Assembly (NCBI RefSeq): GCF_028330985.1
Contig: NZ_JAQMUE010000074.1
Span: forward strand, 62,001 to 126,000
From: Roseofilum reptotaenium CS-1145
Lineage (GTDB): Bacteria; Cyanobacteriota; Cyanobacteriia; Cyanobacteriales; Desertifilaceae
Direction of reading: 5' to 3'
DNA: 64,000 nt
In this document: positions 7,528 through 17,048 of the stretch, in pieces
How the letters are laid out: every line of letters begins with the position of its first letter
How positions within the stretch are numbered: position 1 is the first letter of the stretch
Notes under the pieces: model-generated
Databases searched by the model: none
What the model saw: only the letters and a program-made list of their open reading frames with translations
What the model was told of the DNA's origin: nothing
Translations under genes and position numbers: made by a program

Positions 7528-8346
7528 TTATCGAGTAGTCCCACACGAGACAGGCCTTAAATTGCGTTTATTTCCCTCAAACCCATCCGAAACCCAACCG
7601 GAGACTGGGGAAATGATAGAAACCCAAGATCGCCCGGTACTATCCATTCGAGCTGTTGTCGATCGCAGCATGACCAAAGTTCCTGGAGTTAAAGTCTCAA
7701 CAACCGTCCCTGCTTCCGTAGGTACAGAGCGCACATTGAGACCATCATCAACTAAAGGGGTAACTCGATGACATAAACTCGTGCTGGGTTGAGCCAGAGC
7801 AGTTGAGGTACGACTCGGTAGAGCAGGAACTCTTGAAGAGGACTCTTCACACTCCTTTAAGCGCCCTTGTTGAATAAATCCCGGACGGGGTTCTAGTACC
7901 GTACGCCATCCATCTACTAACTCTGTTGTCATCACAACAGATTCATCAGGAAGAACACTTCTAATCGGTTTAGATCCGGTAGAAGGGTCTTGATAAATAA
8001 ATGTACCCACACTAGCACAGAGGGTAATTTTTTCCGTTGTACAGAGTTTGAGGTCTCTAGTACGGACAAAACCTACAGTTGGCTCAGTGATAGCGATCCA
8101 TCCATTTTGTACGTTTCCCCCTAAGATCACCCGATCGTTGACTTGAAGGGCACGAATTTTGCCCGAATCATCACTAGGTTCGTAGTGGATGAAAGTTCCC
8201 CGACCAGCAGCCCGACATTCTCCGGTAATATCTTCAGCCTGGGACACATAGGATGGTATTGGAGAGGCGATCGCTGGTAGCGATCGACCTGGAAAATGAG
8301 CCATCATTAATCCGAAAACGACTAACCCATGAAGGCCGTATTTCAT
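7528..8346 (-). CDS. Exported protein with three SH3b repeats
   Basis: A 272-residue protein with an N-terminal signal peptide (hydrophobic LVVFGLMMA, cleavage near residue 28). Three bacterial SH3-like modules follow at about 43-103, 108-165 and 190-258, each with the pattern 'short acidic strand - R.L - .. V.. - GW..I..P..GFV/GWV'. Cysteines flank the modules (for example CRAAGRG and CTTEK), suggesting disulfides in the periplasm. SH3b domains usually bind peptidoglycan or other wall polymers; no enzymatic domain is attached here. It is divergent from the COP23 gene, and the 3' end lies near a palindromic element. Confidence 0.75.
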   Translation of the reverse strand: MKYGLHGLVVFGLMMAHFPGRSLPAIASPIPSYVSQAEDITGECRAAGRGTFIHYEPSDDSGKIRALQVNDRVILGGNVQNGWIAITEPTVGFVRTRDLKLCTTEKITLCASVGTFIYQDPSTGSKPIRSVLPDESVVMTTELVDGWRTVLEPRPGFIQQGRLKECEESSSRVPALPSRTSTALAQPSTSLCHRVTPLVDDGLNVRSVPTEAGTVVETLTPGTLVMLRSTTARMDSTGRSWVSIISPVSGWVSDGFEGNKRNLRPVSCGTTR

Positions 8347-8575
8347 ACTGCTATACTCCTCAAGTAATCTGAATCCTGAGCAAGCTATGACCCACTGCTG
8401 TTGGAGTGCGATCTTCTGCCCTTTAGTCTTTTCAGTTAAGGATATATCATCAAATCCCCTTTGATCCGGTTCTTTATTCCGGAGTCAGAAATGGTAAAGT
8501 AGAACCTGAACTAGCATAGTCAGTTGTCCACCTTTGTATTTTTTTTGTCTAGCTTCAGTTATCCCAAATACTCCT

Positions 8576-9100
8576 ATGAAGCTCAAATCTACAGTTACAG
8601 CCTTGATATTGTCCTTATTGGCGGTTGGGGCAACCGCCCAAATCAAGAGCAATCAAACTCAAACCTTTGCTTGTGGCGCTTCCCGTGATGGTATTCCCAC
8701 AACGCTTGCTCTCGTTCCTAGAGGAAATATTCCCATTATTCGCTGGGTTTCTGAATATTTTACGCCTTTTGGCTACGATCCTCAGACTCGATGCGAACAA
8801 GTTTCCAATCGCCTACAAACCTACCAGGAACAGGGAATTGCTAATTTTATCACTACGGGTATTCAAGATGGTCTGGATGTCATTTGTGTCTCTAGTGTCT
8901 TGGGAGGACCCTGTACAGGACTCCTGTTTACCCTCCAACCAGGAGAGAGTGCAAGTCGTGTCATTCAGGATTTATTTGATGTCGGTCAATATGGTTTAAA
9001 TCCTTTATTACAAGGGTCAAATACGGATCAAATCTATATTGATTTAAACCAACTCATGGATCAAGCTACCGTAGAAAATGATTCAGTAAATTCTCGTTAG
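8576..9100 (+). CDS. COP23-domain exported protein
   Basis: A 174-residue protein from the ATG at 8576. The frame opens earlier, at 8534, but only the 8576 start gives a clean signal peptide (KLKSTVTALILSLLAVGATA). The mature part, with TFACGASRDGIPTTLAL and RCEQVSNRLQTYQEQG and paired cysteines, matches COP23, first described as a circadian-oscillating membrane/periplasmic protein in unicellular cyanobacteria. Its biochemical role is unknown. It is transcribed away from the SH3b gene across a shared promoter region, and a good terminator follows. Confidence 0.75.
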   Translation: MKLKSTVTALILSLLAVGATAQIKSNQTQTFACGASRDGIPTTLALVPRGNIPIIRWVSEYFTPFGYDPQTRCEQVSNRLQTYQEQGIANFITTGIQDGLDVICVSSVLGGPCTGLLFTLQPGESASRVIQDLFDVGQYGLNPLLQGSNTDQIYIDLNQLMDQATVENDSVNSR

Positions 9101-9123
9101 TCAGAGCTAAAAAATATTCTTAG

Positions 9124-9147
9124 GAACCGAGATCGGTTCTTTTTTTG
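9124..9147 (+). terminator. Rho-independent terminator after COP23 gene
   Basis: GAACCG and CGGTTC form a stem around AGAT, followed directly by eight T residues (9140-9147). It lies 23 bases past the COP23 stop codon. Confidence 0.8.
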
Positions 9148-9780
9148 TCTTTTCTCTATTGAACTAACTCCCTAATTTTTGTTCGCAAACTTGAATTGAT
9201 CCATTTTTCTCGCTACACTAATTAATAAACTCAACACAACCGTAGCTAGTGTTTAAACTGCCCTTGTGTTAAGTGTTCTTTCTTCCTCACTACTGTTGTT
9301 CACTTACTCAATTGGCTCAGTGCTTTTTTATACTTAATAGCTCAATTAAATGACACCAAAGACCCAACTCAACCTTGATGGGTGATTTAGATTCAATCCC
9401 TCGGTTTCAAGGGAGCAACATGTAATTTTTTGCACTCAAAAATGAGGACTACTGAAAGAATAATTCACGAGTAATGCTCTGATGATCCGGACAATTGACT
9501 GAACTGAATGAACTACAAAATAGTCTTTCTGATTAATCTCTCTCTTTTAAGTTCCTACTGTTCTTTCTGTTGGACTGTTTTTCTAGTCCTACTTATTGGC
9601 ATAAATTTGGATACTTGCTTTCGTAGAGGGGTGGGAAGCTACCTCGAATTTCATACAAGGGGTTTTACCCCTATTCCCATAAACGGTATTATGTGATATG
9701 GAGGAGTGCATTTTAGCAAGCCAAGCCCATCAGAATAGAGGTGGGATGAGGGTAATTCATAGATTGGGAGTGGATTAACA
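9148..9780. other. 630-base spacer, no supported gene
   Basis: AT-rich sequence without HIP1, repeats of the window's families or a convincing gene. A 62-codon frame at 9508-9696 is hydrophobic at first but has no ribosome site and an unlikely tail. The last 60 bases carry a purine-rich stretch (GGAGTGG) serving the protease gene. Confidence 0.4.
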
Positions 9781-12222
9781 ATGAAACGCCTCGTGATAGT
9801 GTTGGTGGCTGGTGTAAGCAGTTTATCCCTAGGGCTATCCTTAAAACTGCTTCATGAGCAAGTGTCTTATCCTCTCTGTAACCATACTCCTAGTGGAACT
9901 AGCTTATCATATACAGAAATAAAAAACATAGCTCAGACAATTACAGTTAAGGTAAATACTGGAACCACTGGGGGTTCAGGAACCTTAATTCACCGAGATG
10001 GAGCAATTTATACGGTTTTAACGACTCGTCATGTCATTGCGACAGGAGATTCTTATCAGATCGAAATGCCTGATGGTCGGGTTTATCGAGCTAGGGTTCT
10101 CCAAGATTTACCTCTGAATCAGCAAGATGTAGAACTCCTACAATTCCAATCATCAGAGGATTATCAAGTTGCTCAACTGGGATCATCGGCGACGTTAATG
10201 ATCAATGAAAAAGTTATAGCAGCGGGATTTTCAGATGAGACACAAACTTTGAATTTAACCAAAGGCGAAATTACATTGATTCCCGATCAATCCCTACAAC
10301 AGGGATATCAGATCGGATATACCAACGATATTTATAAAGGGATGAGTGGGGGCCCAGTCCTAAATTTGAGGGGAGAACTGATGAGTATTAATGGCATGAT
10401 GCCTTACCCTCTCTGGGGCAATCCCTATGTTTTTGAGGATGGATCTCGACCTAAGGTTCCCTTGCAAAATCAAATGAGAGAAGTGGCTTGGGGTATTCCC
10501 ATACACCGAATCGCTGAAGCTGTTCCAGAATGGGTTAATCTGAACTTAGTTCACCAAGTGGATGCGATCGCCCAAAAAACAACGGTCTTGATTGCTAACT
10601 CTAAAAGTATTGGCTCTGGGATCATCATTGGCCAGAATAATTCAACCTATTATGCCTTAACCGCCGAACATGTTATCCGTAACCCAACGGATTATCACCT
10701 GGTGGCTCCAGATGGTCAGTGTTACCCCATCAACCCAGAACAAATACGACCTCTAAAAGGTGTAGATTTAGCCATTGTAGAATTTGAGAGTCATCGACCG
10801 TATCAAGTCGCGACGTTAGGAAACTATGATTGGCGTAGCTCCGAGAGCTTAAATTATGTCTTTGTATCCGGTTGGCCAGTATCTTCTCCAAAGCGAACCT
10901 CCCATCCTCCCACACGCCTCTTAAGTACTGGGCGGTTGCTCAGTCAGGATTCCCAGATCCAAAGTGCCCTAGAAGTAACCCAAAGGCAACCGGGAATTGA
11001 GTCTTTATCTCTAACCTATGGCTATGAAATGGTTTACTCTAATTTGACTGCTCCAGGAATGAGTGGAGGATTAATATTAGATACTCAAGGTCATGTGATT
11101 GGGGTTCATGGTCGGGGTTCGGGAGAAATTAAAGAAGATGAAGAGGGGGAAATTCGTCCCCTGAAGTTGGGCTATGGAGTGGGAATCCCCATTGAGACCT
11201 TTTTGGACTTAGCCTCTTCTGTGGAAATTGATCCCGCCTGGCTAAAGTTAGACTCTAATCCTCCCCCGCAGTTACACGCCACTGCACTTGAGCATATCCG
11301 GGACTCTCTGTTGAAACATTTGGAAATACCAGGGAGTAGTACGGATAAGATTGCCTGGTTTAATTATGGCATGAACCTCTGGCAATTGGAGCAGTACGAA
11401 GAAGCAATGCTGGCCTTTAATTGGGCTATTCAACAGGATCAATCTTTCTATCAAGCTTGGTACGGTTTAGGCATGATGTTGCGCTTTCAAAAACGCTACA
11501 ACGAGGCATTAGCTGCTTTTGAAGAAGCCATTACTGAAAGTGAGGGCACCTTTGCACCGGCTTGGCGGGCGCGAGCAGAAGAGCTAGTCTGGTTAAATCG
11601 ATATGATGAAGCTCTGAAATCCATTGAACAGGCGATTACTTTAGTTCCTCATGATATTCATCTCCAAGAGCTACAAGGTCATTTATTACAAAGACTCCAG
11701 CGCTACTCAGAGGCAATTCAGGTGTATGAAGAAGCTCTGAAATTATGGCATAGAGATCAAGGGGTTGGCCTTTCCGCCCAGATCGCCGATCAGGAGGGGG
11801 GTGAACATCAGGCTTTATGGGATCATTCATCTCCTTTGAATTTACCAGAAAATATGGCGATGATCTATGAAAATCGGGGAGATATGAGAGGAGCAGTCAC
11901 GGGAAAATTACGGGTGATTTCCCATGGGGATTCCCAGAACGTGACCTTAATGTTAAATTTAGCTCTGGCTTATCTCAATCGAGGCAATCGCTATGCTGGG
12001 AAAGAACAATGGCAAGATGCGATCGCCGATTATAGTCGAGCGCTAGAACTTGAACCTCAGAATGCTTTTACCTACGGAAACCGGGGGTTAGCCCGGTCTC
12101 GAATTGGAGATCAGCAAGGGGCGATCTCTGATTTACAACAAGCTGCTGCGCTTTTTGATACTCAAGCAGATGTTACAAATTTTAAACGCGCCCTGGACGC
12201 TTTGAAGCAATTGGGCAGTTGA
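9781..12222 (+). CDS. Exported tandem trypsin-like serine protease with TPR repeats
   Basis: At 813 residues this combines an N-terminal signal/anchor helix (about 1-25), two chymotrypsin-fold protease domains and a C-terminal TPR array. Both protease domains keep the full triad: His84 (TTRHVI), Asp116 (QQDVELL) and Ser189 (GMSGGPV) in the first, and His297 (TAEHVI), Asp329 (GVDLAIV) and Ser428 (PGMSGGL) in the second. TPR motifs run from about 515 to 800 (AWFNYGMNLWQLEQYEEAML, YGNRGLARSRIGDQQGAISD). No PDZ domain is seen, unlike Deg/HtrA proteins. It likely acts in the periplasm or thylakoid lumen on unknown substrates chosen through the TPRs. It stands alone, ending convergent with the lipoprotein gene. 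Confidence 0.85.
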   Translation: MKRLVIVLVAGVSSLSLGLSLKLLHEQVSYPLCNHTPSGTSLSYTEIKNIAQTITVKVNTGTTGGSGTLIHRDGAIYTVLTTRHVIATGDSYQIEMPDGRVYRARVLQDLPLNQQDVELLQFQSSEDYQVAQLGSSATLMINEKVIAAGFSDETQTLNLTKGEITLIPDQSLQQGYQIGYTNDIYKGMSGGPVLNLRGELMSINGMMPYPLWGNPYVFEDGSRPKVPLQNQMREVAWGIPIHRIAEAVPEWVNLNLVHQVDAIAQKTTVLIANSKSIGSGIIIGQNNSTYYALTAEHVIRNPTDYHLVAPDGQCYPINPEQIRPLKGVDLAIVEFESHRPYQVATLGNYDWRSSESLNYVFVSGWPVSSPKRTSHPPTRLLSTGRLLSQDSQIQSALEVTQRQPGIESLSLTYGYEMVYSNLTAPGMSGGLILDTQGHVIGVHGRGSGEIKEDEEGEIRPLKLGYGVGIPIETFLDLASSVEIDPAWLKLDSNPPPQLHATALEHIRDSLLKHLEIPGSSTDKIAWFNYGMNLWQLEQYEEAMLAFNWAIQQDQSFYQAWYGLGMMLRFQKRYNEALAAFEEAITESEGTFAPAWRARAEELVWLNRYDEALKSIEQAITLVPHDIHLQELQGHLLQRLQRYSEAIQVYEEALKLWHRDQGVGLSAQIADQEGGEHQALWDHSSPLNLPENMAMIYENRGDMRGAVTGKLRVISHGDSQNVTLMLNLALAYLNRGNRYAGKEQWQDAIADYSRALELEPQNAFTYGNRGLARSRIGDQQGAISDLQQAAALFDTQADVTNFKRALDALKQLGS

Positions 12223-12251
12223 GGGTGATGGAGGAATGGGGAGATGGGGAG

Positions 12252-12268
12252 ATAGGGATATTCCCTAT
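12252..12268. terminator. Short palindrome between convergent genes
   Basis: ATAGGGA and TCCCTAT flank TAT in the 62-base gap between the protease gene (+) and the lipoprotein gene (-). It could end transcription from both sides, but the stem is only 7 bp and lies inside a GGGAGATGGGGAGATAGG minisatellite tract. Confidence 0.35.
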
Positions 12269-12284
12269 TACCCATTACCCATTA

Positions 12285-13142
12285 TTAACGCCGTCTTCTG
12301 CGACCACTGCTGAATCCGGAAGAGCGACGGGAGGTTCCGCTGCCAAAACTGGATGTACGCTGTTTGGATTGGGAATTGCCAGAAGAGCGCAAGTTAGAGC
12401 TACCATACCCAGAACCCGTCGAGCGATTGGCATTAGTCGAATTGGGTTTACCGTTGGTGGTGGTACTGGGAGAACGGAGATTGCCAGTTGTGCGAAGGGT
12501 TTGACGATTTTTAACTGCTGCTGGCGGTTGATTATAGCGACTTTGGTAACTGTTTACAGCTTGGCTATAGGTATTGCCATAGCCACCATAACCAGTCATT
12601 ACTGTTCCAGCTTGATAGACAGGGGGTACATAATAAGTTGGACTAAAGAGCATATTGGCAACTGCCTGTCCTGCTAATGCTCCTGCAAACGGTGTCCAGA
12701 AATTAGATTCTCGGCGCACAATAACCGTTTCTGTTTGTCCCGTTTGCGGGTTAGTGCGATCTTCAGTCACATTATGAACATATTGGATTTGAAAATCTGG
12801 AGTCATATAGAGAAGAGCGCGATCGCCTTCAATTTCAGCATAAGTGCTTTTTCCCGCTTGAATCTGCTCATCCGTGAGTCGTGCCATCTGTACATCACTC
12901 GTGCGAAATAGGGGGCCAGTTCCTGCCGGAGTATTCAGTAACATCAAGCCATACTCCCCCGTACCATCATCATAGGTAGCTTGTTGTACCGGATATTCTC
13001 CGCTAGAGACCGGGTTACGCACGGGCGCAGGAGCGCTCGCGGTTTGGGTTGAACTGACCGTTTGCTTCGATGAGCCACCACAAGCAGTTGTGGTCAGGAG
13101 TAAGGTAAAACACAGAAAGACAGTTAAGAATTTGCGCCACAT
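12285..13142 (-). CDS. Lipoprotein of unknown function with Ser/Arg-rich tail
   Basis: A 285-residue protein with a lipoprotein signal: hydrophobic LTVFLCFTLLLTTTAC, the lipobox cysteine being Cys21. The centre (about 50-165) holds a conserved-looking region with GEYGLMLLNTPAGTGPLFRTSDV and QIQYVHNVTEDRTNPQTGQTETV. After about residue 200 it becomes low-complexity, rich in Ser, Gly, Asn and Arg, ending SSGRRRRR. Such tails could bind polyanions or the cell wall; this is inference. I do not recognise the family. It probably sits on the periplasmic face of a membrane. The next gene upstream (DUF1517) is 53 bases away on the same strand. Confidence 0.7.
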   Translation of the reverse strand: MWRKFLTVFLCFTLLLTTTACGGSSKQTVSSTQTASAPAPVRNPVSSGEYPVQQATYDDGTGEYGLMLLNTPAGTGPLFRTSDVQMARLTDEQIQAGKSTYAEIEGDRALLYMTPDFQIQYVHNVTEDRTNPQTGQTETVIVRRESNFWTPFAGALAGQAVANMLFSPTYYVPPVYQAGTVMTGYGGYGNTYSQAVNSYQSRYNQPPAAVKNRQTLRTTGNLRSPSTTTNGKPNSTNANRSTGSGYGSSNLRSSGNSQSKQRTSSFGSGTSRRSSGFSSGRRRRR

Positions 13143-13195
13143 AGAATTGAATTGGGTTATGTTATCAGGTTTCCTTAAAGCTATTGTGCCATGAG

Positions 13196-13762
13196 CTAGA
13201 GAGGGATCAGCTCAGAGAAATTGAGTAACAGTTGATCCTCCGTGAGGCGATCGCCCAATCGAGCGGGAGAAAAATGGACTTGCACTGCTCGCAATCGGTC
13301 TTGATAATGGAGATTAATCATTGTTTTTAATCCCTTCTGTAGAGCGCTGAAGCTGGCTAAATCCGTTTCTAGATCGGGCGATTCTCCTTCAAAGGCGATC
13401 GTCATCATCACTACAATATTCTCTGTAATCGGCAGGGAAAGCAAATCGTCATCGTCATTATCACTTAAATCTGGCTGGCTCAAATAGCGCTGGGCCGAAT
13501 CCGTAAACAACTCTTGCACATAATCTGCTGCTTCCGCCTCCTTCCATATCACATCCCCTTCATTCGCCGCCGATCGCCAATAGGATTCAGATTGCAGTAA
13601 AGATTCAGCAATATCGACCAACCCTTCACCCAAAACGCTGATATCCCCTTCTGCATTAATCGCTTCTTGTGCCTTTTCATTCAATACCCCCAGCAAAGGC
13701 GCAATCCGATCCCCTGCTAAATGGAGCATCAGCCGACAAACGACAAATCGAGTTCTAGCCAT
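13196..13762 (-). CDS. DUF1517 family protein (truncated relative to usual members)
   Basis: A 188-residue soluble protein starting MARTRFVVCRLMLHLAGDRI. The blocks GDISVLGEGLVDIAESLLQS, SYWRSAANEG and ENIVVMMTIAFEGESPDL fit the DUF1517 family common in cyanobacteria and chloroplasts, whose function is unknown. Usual members carry an N-terminal membrane and glycine-rich part that is missing here, so this is the short, soluble form. It lies between the lipoprotein gene and cofH on the same strand, with gaps of 53 and 64 bases, so the three may share transcripts. Confidence 0.75.
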   Translation of the reverse strand: MARTRFVVCRLMLHLAGDRIAPLLGVLNEKAQEAINAEGDISVLGEGLVDIAESLLQSESYWRSAANEGDVIWKEAEAADYVQELFTDSAQRYLSQPDLSDNDDDDLLSLPITENIVVMMTIAFEGESPDLETDLASFSALQKGLKTMINLHYQDRLRAVQVHFSPARLGDRLTEDQLLLNFSELIPL

Positions 13763-13826
13763 AGAATATCAATCCGTTAACGATGGAGAAAATGAACCAT
13801 TAAGATACTTTTATCATTATTCGCCA

Positions 13827-14966
13827 TTACCCGGGAATAGCCCTATAAAGGGTATCTCGCTGTTGTGGATCTCGGCCGATGGAGCGAATCGCAGTTTGTA
13901 GGCTTCCCACTTCCATACAAGTTCCTCCCTGGGCCCCCGCCATGGTACTAATATGTTCTTCCATCAGAGTTCCACCGATATCATTACATCCCCAATTTAA
14001 GGCTTCGGTTGCCCCATCTAAGCCTAATTTTACCCAACTGGGTTGATGGTTCATAATCCAATTACCCAGAAAAATTCGAGCAACTGCGGTGAGCAATAAA
14101 GCATCAGATAATAGGGGTTGATCTCGTCCAACTCGATGACGAATAATGGGCGGTGCGTCTTGACCAACAAAGGGCAACAAAATAAATTCTGTAATGGCTG
14201 ATGGATAGGATTCTAGGGACTTTTGCTGTAGGGTTCGCAGATGATTTAAGTGGGTGATTTGCTGTTCGGGGGTTTCAATATGTCCAGATAATAGGGTGCT
14301 AGTAGTGGGCATTCCTAAACGGTGAGCAGTGCTGATAATTTCTACCCAGGTTTGGGTGTTGATTTTTTCGGGGCAAAGGATGGATCTAACGCGATCGTCA
14401 AGCACTTCAGCAGCGGTTCCTGGTATTGATCCCAGCCCCGCTTCTTGTAGGCTAGAGATGACACTTTCATAACTCATTTGATCTTCTCTGGCGATAAACT
14501 GGATTTCTTGAGGAGAGAAGGCATGAAGATGGAGTTGGGGATAGTGGCTTTTGATCTCTTGTACAAGTTTGACATAATAGGTTAAGGTGCTTCCTTCGAT
14601 TTTTGCTGCTGGATTTAAGCCCCCTTGCATACAAATCTCGGTAGCTCCTCGCTCTACTGCATTCGTCGTTTTCTGGAGCATCGTTTCTATGGTTAACCAA
14701 TAGGATTCTGGAGCGTTGGCATCTCGACGAAAAGCACAAAAACTGCAATGTTGTTCGCAAATGTTGGTGAAATTAATGTTGCGATTGATGACATAGGTGA
14801 CGGTGTTGCCGATTTTCTGTTTTCGCAGGCGATCGCTGGTTTCTCGAATCGCTTCAATTACTCCACAATCCCTTTGCTGTAATAATAGAATGGCTTCATC
14901 CGTTGAAATATCTTGACCTGATAGGGCCCGATCTAAAATGGTGTCTATTGGACTAATGGTAATCAC
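13827..14966 (-). CDS. cofH: FO synthase subunit 2 (CofH)
   Basis: A 379-residue radical SAM enzyme. The cluster motif CEQHCSFCAF gives Cys70, Cys74 and Cys77. The blocks ATEICMQGGLNP, LHAFSPQEI and SIPGTAAEVLDD are diagnostic of CofH. With CofG it joins a tyrosine-derived fragment to the flavin precursor 5-amino-6-ribitylaminouracil, making 7,8-didemethyl-8-hydroxy-5-deazariboflavin (FO). In cyanobacteria FO serves as the light-harvesting antenna of class I photolyases. No cofG is in the window. It lies 80 bases downstream of the MocR regulator on the same strand. Confidence 0.93.
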   Translation of the reverse strand: MITISPIDTILDRALSGQDISTDEAILLLQQRDCGVIEAIRETSDRLRKQKIGNTVTYVINRNINFTNICEQHCSFCAFRRDANAPESYWLTIETMLQKTTNAVERGATEICMQGGLNPAAKIEGSTLTYYVKLVQEIKSHYPQLHLHAFSPQEIQFIAREDQMSYESVISSLQEAGLGSIPGTAAEVLDDRVRSILCPEKINTQTWVEIISTAHRLGMPTTSTLLSGHIETPEQQITHLNHLRTLQQKSLESYPSAITEFILLPFVGQDAPPIIRHRVGRDQPLLSDALLLTAVARIFLGNWIMNHQPSWVKLGLDGATEALNWGCNDIGGTLMEEHISTMAGAQGGTCMEVGSLQTAIRSIGRDPQQRDTLYRAIPG

Positions 14967-15046
14967 CTGATTTGCTCCTTAAGTGTCTATAGTATGAAGT
15001 GCTGGTCATGGGGAATTAGGTCATTAGCTATCTTCCCCATCTTCCC

Positions 15047-16486
15047 TCATTTCTCCTGTTCGCTAATTAACTGTCCCAAGGTTTCCATGGCTTGTTCGAT
15101 TTGTGGTGACCACGGTAAACCGGAATTGAGCCGGAAACAATTGCCATAGCTTCCAGATGGTGAAAACATAATTCCTGGGGAAATACTGATCTTATGTTGA
15201 CCCGCTCTGTAGAAGAGGTCCATGGCATCGAAGTGGGGAGGAAGTTCAATCCAAAGTACATGACCGCCTGTAGGACGCGTAACTTTTGTGTCTTCAGGGA
15301 AGTGATGACAAATGGCTTGAATCATTTGTAGCATTTGCTGTTCATAAGCGCGGCGCAGGTTTCGCACATGGCGATCGTATCCTCCATTGGCTAAAAAGGC
15401 ACTGATCGCCAGTTGACTCGCCGGAGAGGTACTCATATTTACTGTTAGCTTAAGTCGTTCCACTATAGATTGATAGCGTCCAGGAACGGCCCAACCGACT
15501 CGTAACCCAGGAGATAAGACCTTACTAAAGGATGCACAGTATAGAACAAATCCATCTTTATCAAAGGCTTTTATGGCTTTAGGACGATCGCCATCAAAGG
15601 ACAAGTCACCATAAACATCATCTTCAATCAGGGGAATTTGATGCCGGGCGAGTAATTCCACTAGGTCTTGTTTTTTCTCATTGCTCATGCAAGTTCCCAG
15701 GGGATTACTAAAATTAGAGACTAGGGCACAGGCGCTAATTTGTTTCCGTTTGAGAGCCGTTTCTAGGGCAGTGAGACAAATTCCTTCCCTGGGATGGGTG
15801 GGAAGTTCTAAGGCTCGTAAATGAAGTGTAGATAGGGTTTCGAGTAATCCATAATAGCACGGTGAGGCGATCGCCACGGTGTCTCCGGGTTGGGTGGTTG
15901 CTCGTAAGGATAAATACACTGCTTCCGTGGCTCCATGGGTGGCCACAATTTGATCTGGGGTTACTGCACAGTCCGCATCCAATAACCGTCTGGCGATCGC
16001 CCGGCGAAATTCAAGACATCCTGGAGGCGGAGTATAACTATGGGCTAAGGTTGGATTTTGGCGCATCACTTGACCCATGAGACGGTTTAAGGTGGACAGA
16101 GGAAATAAGTCCATTCCGGGTACAGCAGCTCCAAGTTGAATGATTTCTGGATCGCGGAGCATAGAATTCACTTGAAAGACGAGGGACGTATCCACTCGAC
16201 AGGATTTTTGGGTTGGGGAAGAGCGATCCGGTTCCGGAGGCGATTTAAGCGAGCGTACAAAATAGCCAGATTGGGGTTTAGCCCCAATGAGTCCCCGGTC
16301 TTCTAAGAGACGATAGGCTTCTAAGGCAGTAGAAATACTCACTGACATTTGTTGATGAACTTTTCGCACCGAAGGCAGGCGATCGCCCGGTTGCAGGGTT
16401 CCTTCAGCAATTAAGACCTGAATACGATTGGCCACCTGTTCATATAAGTTAGCACCTTGGGTTTGCTCAATAGGTCGTAAGTGCAT
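15047..16486 (-). CDS. MocR-type regulator: GntR HTH fused to aminotransferase fold
   Basis: A 479-residue protein. A winged helix of the GntR family (1-75, with GDRLPSVRKVHQQMSVSIST) is joined by a linker to a class I aminotransferase fold (about 110-475). The PLP lysine is Lys322 in CASFSKVLSPGLRVGW. MocR proteins bind PLP and regulate vitamin B6, GABA or taurine genes; some are real aminotransferases. Which one applies here is unclear. Its target may be cofH, 80 bases downstream, or itself. The start ATG (16486) is followed by a conserved N-terminus. Confidence 0.85.
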   Translation of the reverse strand: MHLRPIEQTQGANLYEQVANRIQVLIAEGTLQPGDRLPSVRKVHQQMSVSISTALEAYRLLEDRGLIGAKPQSGYFVRSLKSPPEPDRSSPTQKSCRVDTSLVFQVNSMLRDPEIIQLGAAVPGMDLFPLSTLNRLMGQVMRQNPTLAHSYTPPPGCLEFRRAIARRLLDADCAVTPDQIVATHGATEAVYLSLRATTQPGDTVAIASPCYYGLLETLSTLHLRALELPTHPREGICLTALETALKRKQISACALVSNFSNPLGTCMSNEKKQDLVELLARHQIPLIEDDVYGDLSFDGDRPKAIKAFDKDGFVLYCASFSKVLSPGLRVGWAVPGRYQSIVERLKLTVNMSTSPASQLAISAFLANGGYDRHVRNLRRAYEQQMLQMIQAICHHFPEDTKVTRPTGGHVLWIELPPHFDAMDLFYRAGQHKISISPGIMFSPSGSYGNCFRLNSGLPWSPQIEQAMETLGQLISEQEK

Positions 16487-16696
16487 AATGCTCCAGTACA
16501 GTTCTTGATTTTATTAACCATAACAGTTTCTAGAAGGAAAACTGTTATGGTTACAATTTAGCTCAATTGCATCTGTTTTTTTTTCTGGCTTTTGTCCAAA
16601 CTAGAGATATAGCAAGTAGGGGCAACGAATTTTTCGATTATTGACAGATTTCTATCCCCTGTCTACCACCATTGATCAGCATTGAGGGCACGATCC

Positions 16697-16990
16697 ATGA
16701 AAAATACCACTACTGTTCCAGAAATCACGAAAGGATCGCAGTTACATTTAACCGATCTAAAAAGCGTACCTCAGCTTCCCCATTCTATTTTTCCAGGCGA
16801 TCGCCTCCAGAAGCTTTGGAACTATTTTGTTGCCATTTGGTGGTACAGCGATGAACCTCGCATTACCGAGAAAAAAGACCGAGATGGGAATTGGATTTAT
16901 CACGTTTACGATCCCCTCAGCCACCAACACTTGATGTTTGACTCCGAGCAAGAGGTACGGGTTTGGCTAGAAGAACGCTATTACGAGTAA
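16697..16990 (+). CDS. Conserved small hypothetical protein
   Basis: A 97-residue soluble protein. The frame can be read from a TTG at 16682, but the ATG at 16697 is the more likely start. The C-terminal half is the conserved-looking part: KLWNYFVAIWWYSDEPRI, then ITEKKDRDGNWIYHVYDPLS and FDSEQEVRVWLEERYYE, the last like a short helical module. No catalytic or nucleic-acid-binding motif is obvious. It is divergent from the MocR gene. Function unknown. Confidence 0.6.
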   Translation: MKNTTTVPEITKGSQLHLTDLKSVPQLPHSIFPGDRLQKLWNYFVAIWWYSDEPRITEKKDRDGNWIYHVYDPLSHQHLMFDSEQEVRVWLEERYYE

Positions 16991-17012
16991 GGGAAAAATC
17001 GGGTTTTTTTCC
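16991..17012. terminator. Terminator-like hairpin between convergent genes
   Basis: GGGAAAAA and TTTTTTTCC pair around TCGGG directly after the stop codon of the 97-residue protein, with a T-run on the plus strand. It could also serve proB, which ends at 17049 on the other strand. Confidence 0.55.
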
Positions 17013-17048
17013 ATTCCTTATTCTGAATTCCCTCCCCTCAGCGCTCTA

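Noticed and set aside
9508-9696. 62-codon hydrophobic frame
   Set aside because: No ribosome site, implausible second half, no family resemblance.
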